From Kribbella antibiotica (GTDB lineage: Bacteria > Actinomycetota > Actinomycetes > Propionibacteriales > Kribbellaceae): a stretch of DNA of 43,135 bases. Both the position numbers and the translations under genes were made by a program. How positions within the stretch are numbered: position 1 is the first letter of the stretch; each line of letters begins with the position of its first letter. Under the pieces are notes generated by a model. That model made no database searches. It saw only the letters and a list, made by a program, of their open reading frames with translations, and was not told the origin of the DNA. The DNA lies in NCBI RefSeq assembly GCF_004349055.1, contig NZ_SMKX01000065.1:1-43135 (forward strand), given 5' to 3'. Of this stretch, positions 41,849 to 43,135 are shown piece after piece.

Positions 41849-42350
41849 TCCTTGGCTGGAGGGTCCGACTCCTACCGGCATCCTGCCGCGGGCGGAGCTG
41901 GAGGAGCGGATCCTCAACCTGCTGTCGACGCAGAATCTTGCGGTGGTGGCGACGGTGAACCGCGATGGTTCGCCGTCGGCTACGCCGATTCGCTATTACA
42001 ACCTGGGGTTCGAGATCTTCTACAGCTCCTGGGACTCCTCGGTGAAGTCGCGGAACCTGCGCCGCGATCCACGGGTGTCGGCGGGCATCGTCGTACCGTA
42101 TGTCGGTCTTGCGTCGAGCCGGGGTGCGCAGTTGTTCGGCACGGCGCGGACGCTGGCGCCGGCGGATGCGGGTGAGTACTGGGAGGCGTTTCGGTGGCAG
42201 TCCGAGTACGCCGAACGCGGGCGGCCGCTGGATGAGCCGCCGACTGATCCGCTGACGGTGATCACGCCGGCGCGGATCCTCTATACCGACCACTGGTTGC
42301 GCCGGACAGGCCACGCACCTCGCCAGACCTGGCACCCAGAACAACCGTAG
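41835..42350 (+). CDS. Pyridoxamine-phosphate-oxidase-family (split-barrel flavin-binding) protein
   Basis: 171 aa. Split beta-barrel pattern: LNLLSTQNLAVVATVNRDGSPSATPIRYY, then SSVKSRNLRRDPRVSAGIVV, typical of the PPOX-class FMN- or F420-dependent proteins. The start is TTG 41835, fixed by GAAGGAG 5 nt upstream inside the end of the UvrA-like gene (14-bp overlap). Function unknown; reductase activity on a small molecule is possible. Confidence 0.85.
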
Positions 42351-42376
42351 CCAGCGCGGTAATCAGTACGACGGCC

Positions 42377-42931
42377 TCAGGTCAGGCGGCGGCCGAAGGC
42401 GTCCAGCAGGCGTAACTGAGCGGGCGCCTCCGGAGTCACCGTTCCGCTCGGGCCGTCGCCGTACGAGCCGAAGGCAAGCATCTCGGCGAGCTCTGGCTCG
42501 ACGAGCGCCCAGAGCCCTTCGGTGAGTTTGGTGTTCAGCGTTTCGTCCAGGCCTGCTGTCGTGAGCAGGTCCCAGGCATGCACGACCACGTCGACCAACC
42601 GGTACCTGAGGAACGCTTCCGCGGTGATGTCGCCAGCGGGGTGATGCACGACGTCGTCGCCCGCCACGGCGCGGAACGCCTCGACCTGTCCGGCGGCCGA
42701 CTCCTGCACTGCATCCGGGCCGAATTTCTGCGCACGCACCGCACCCCAAGCCGCGGTCGCACTCGCTCCAGCCAGCACCGCCACCGCAAACCGGTTGCCC
42801 TCCACAACATGCTCAACCAGCTCGCGCACGCTCACCTCGCACGGCGTCGGAAGCTCCCAGCTCCCCTCAGGCAGCTCCGTCACCACGCGCTCGAACTCAG
42901 CCGACGCCGCCACCAGCAGCTCCACATCCAT
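42377..42931 (-). CDS. TIGR03086-type protein (maleylpyruvate-isomerase/DinB-like)
   Basis: 184 aa. A DinB-like four-helix pattern is visible: ELPTPCEVSVRELVEHVVEGN and the conserved LVDVVVHAWDLLTTAGLDE, the hallmark of the mycothiol-dependent maleylpyruvate isomerase-related actinobacterial family (TIGR03086). Metal-binding His residues appear in EHVVEG and VVHAWD. Function unknown. ATG 42931; longer in-frame upstream codons extend into the intergenic region and were rejected. Convergent with the PPOX-like gene. Confidence 0.85.
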   Translation of the reverse strand: MDVELLVAASAEFERVVTELPEGSWELPTPCEVSVRELVEHVVEGNRFAVAVLAGASATAAWGAVRAQKFGPDAVQESAAGQVEAFRAVAGDDVVHHPAGDITAEAFLRYRLVDVVVHAWDLLTTAGLDETLNTKLTEGLWALVEPELAEMLAFGSYGDGPSGTVTPEAPAQLRLLDAFGRRLT

Positions 42932-43033
42932 GCCCGCCACGCTACGTCCTCCCAAGAACAGGAGGTAGCCAGACTTGCCTGGCCGGCGTCGGCCGAAGGC
43001 CGGACCGCCCCCACTCACAGTGAGAATGGTTGG

Positions 43034-43122
43034 CGTGGTCCCGCAGCGGTCTTCCTGACTCACCCACTCACTGACTTCGGGTCTTCAATTGGATCTGTCG
43101 GTCGACTCGCTGCGGGACCACG
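43034..43122. repeat. 15-bp perfect inverted repeat, 59-bp spacer, at right edge
   Basis: CGTGGTCCCGCAGCG (43034-43048) and CGCTGCGGGACCACG (43108-43122). The spacer is lower in GC and contains CTGACTCAC...CACTGACT. Just upstream is a small dyad CTCAC-A-GTGAG (43014-43024). No gene starts are visible in 42932-43135; the element may continue past the window. Confidence 0.6.
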
Positions 43123-43135
43123 TCTGCACCCACCC

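Overview
The window is high-GC, densely packed DNA with GTG and TTG starts, GTGA/ATGA stop-start overlaps, a twin-arginine lipoprotein, a maleylpyruvate-isomerase-like protein of the mycothiol-associated kind, and many short regulator-enzyme modules. This points to a soil actinobacterium. The frequent octamer CCGTACTG/CAGTACGG and the gene mix make me think of Kribbella or a relative, but that genus call is inference. No rRNA, tRNA, CRISPR array or prophage was seen.

Layout, left to right. 1-2.7 kb: the start of a secreted protein leaving the left edge, dihydrolipoyl dehydrogenase (lpdA) with a strong terminator, a small membrane protein and a cytidine-deaminase-fold enzyme. 2.7-7.3 kb (minus): a membrane-anchored phosphate-binding-like protein, a CpdA-like phosphodiesterase, a BtrH-N/C39-like protein, then a DHA2 drug exporter with its own MerR/SoxR-type operator. 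7.4-9.3 kb: a divergent oxidoreductase/AraC pair. 9.4-13.3 kb: a MerA/Lpd-like flavoprotein, then a three-gene Ni/Co ECF importer (CbiM-CbiN fusion, CbiQ, CbiO) behind a palindrome resembling a Nur (nickel regulator) box. 13.5-17.1 kb: a secreted SGNH lipase, a 0.5-kb array of paired-hairpin repeats, and a UvrA-like ABC ATPase.

17.1-27.2 kb is a carbohydrate locus: a LacI regulator and a CUT1 importer without an ATPase (plus strand), then on the minus strand an AhpD-like protein, a sugar isomerase/epimerase-type TIM barrel, an enolase-superfamily enzyme and a 2-hydroxyacid dehydrogenase. A solo TnpB element with a recognisable omega-RNA end sits between the isomerase and the enolase-superfamily gene.

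27.2-34.2 kb: LysR, SDR and a PrmC-related methyltransferase; two SRPBCC proteins; an APH-type kinase; a second-copy-like UMP kinase; a PCD-like/VOC fusion; and an SDR behind a dyad operator. 34.2-37.7 kb (minus): an AraC-led operon with an ASCH-VOC fusion, an alpha/beta hydrolase broken by an in-frame TGA, a Nudix hydrolase and a GNAT. 37.7-42.4 kb (plus): an NmrA-like reductase, then AraC, VOC protein, a second UvrA-like ATPase and a PPOX-like flavoprotein. 42.4-43.1 kb: a TIGR03086-type protein and a 15-bp inverted repeat at the right edge.

The items I consider most worth a second look are the paired-hairpin repeat array (14.26-14.78 kb), the TnpB/omega-RNA unit, the in-frame stop in the hydrolase, the ASCH-VOC fusion, and the metal- and redox-type operators. 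I found no clearly new multi-gene system.
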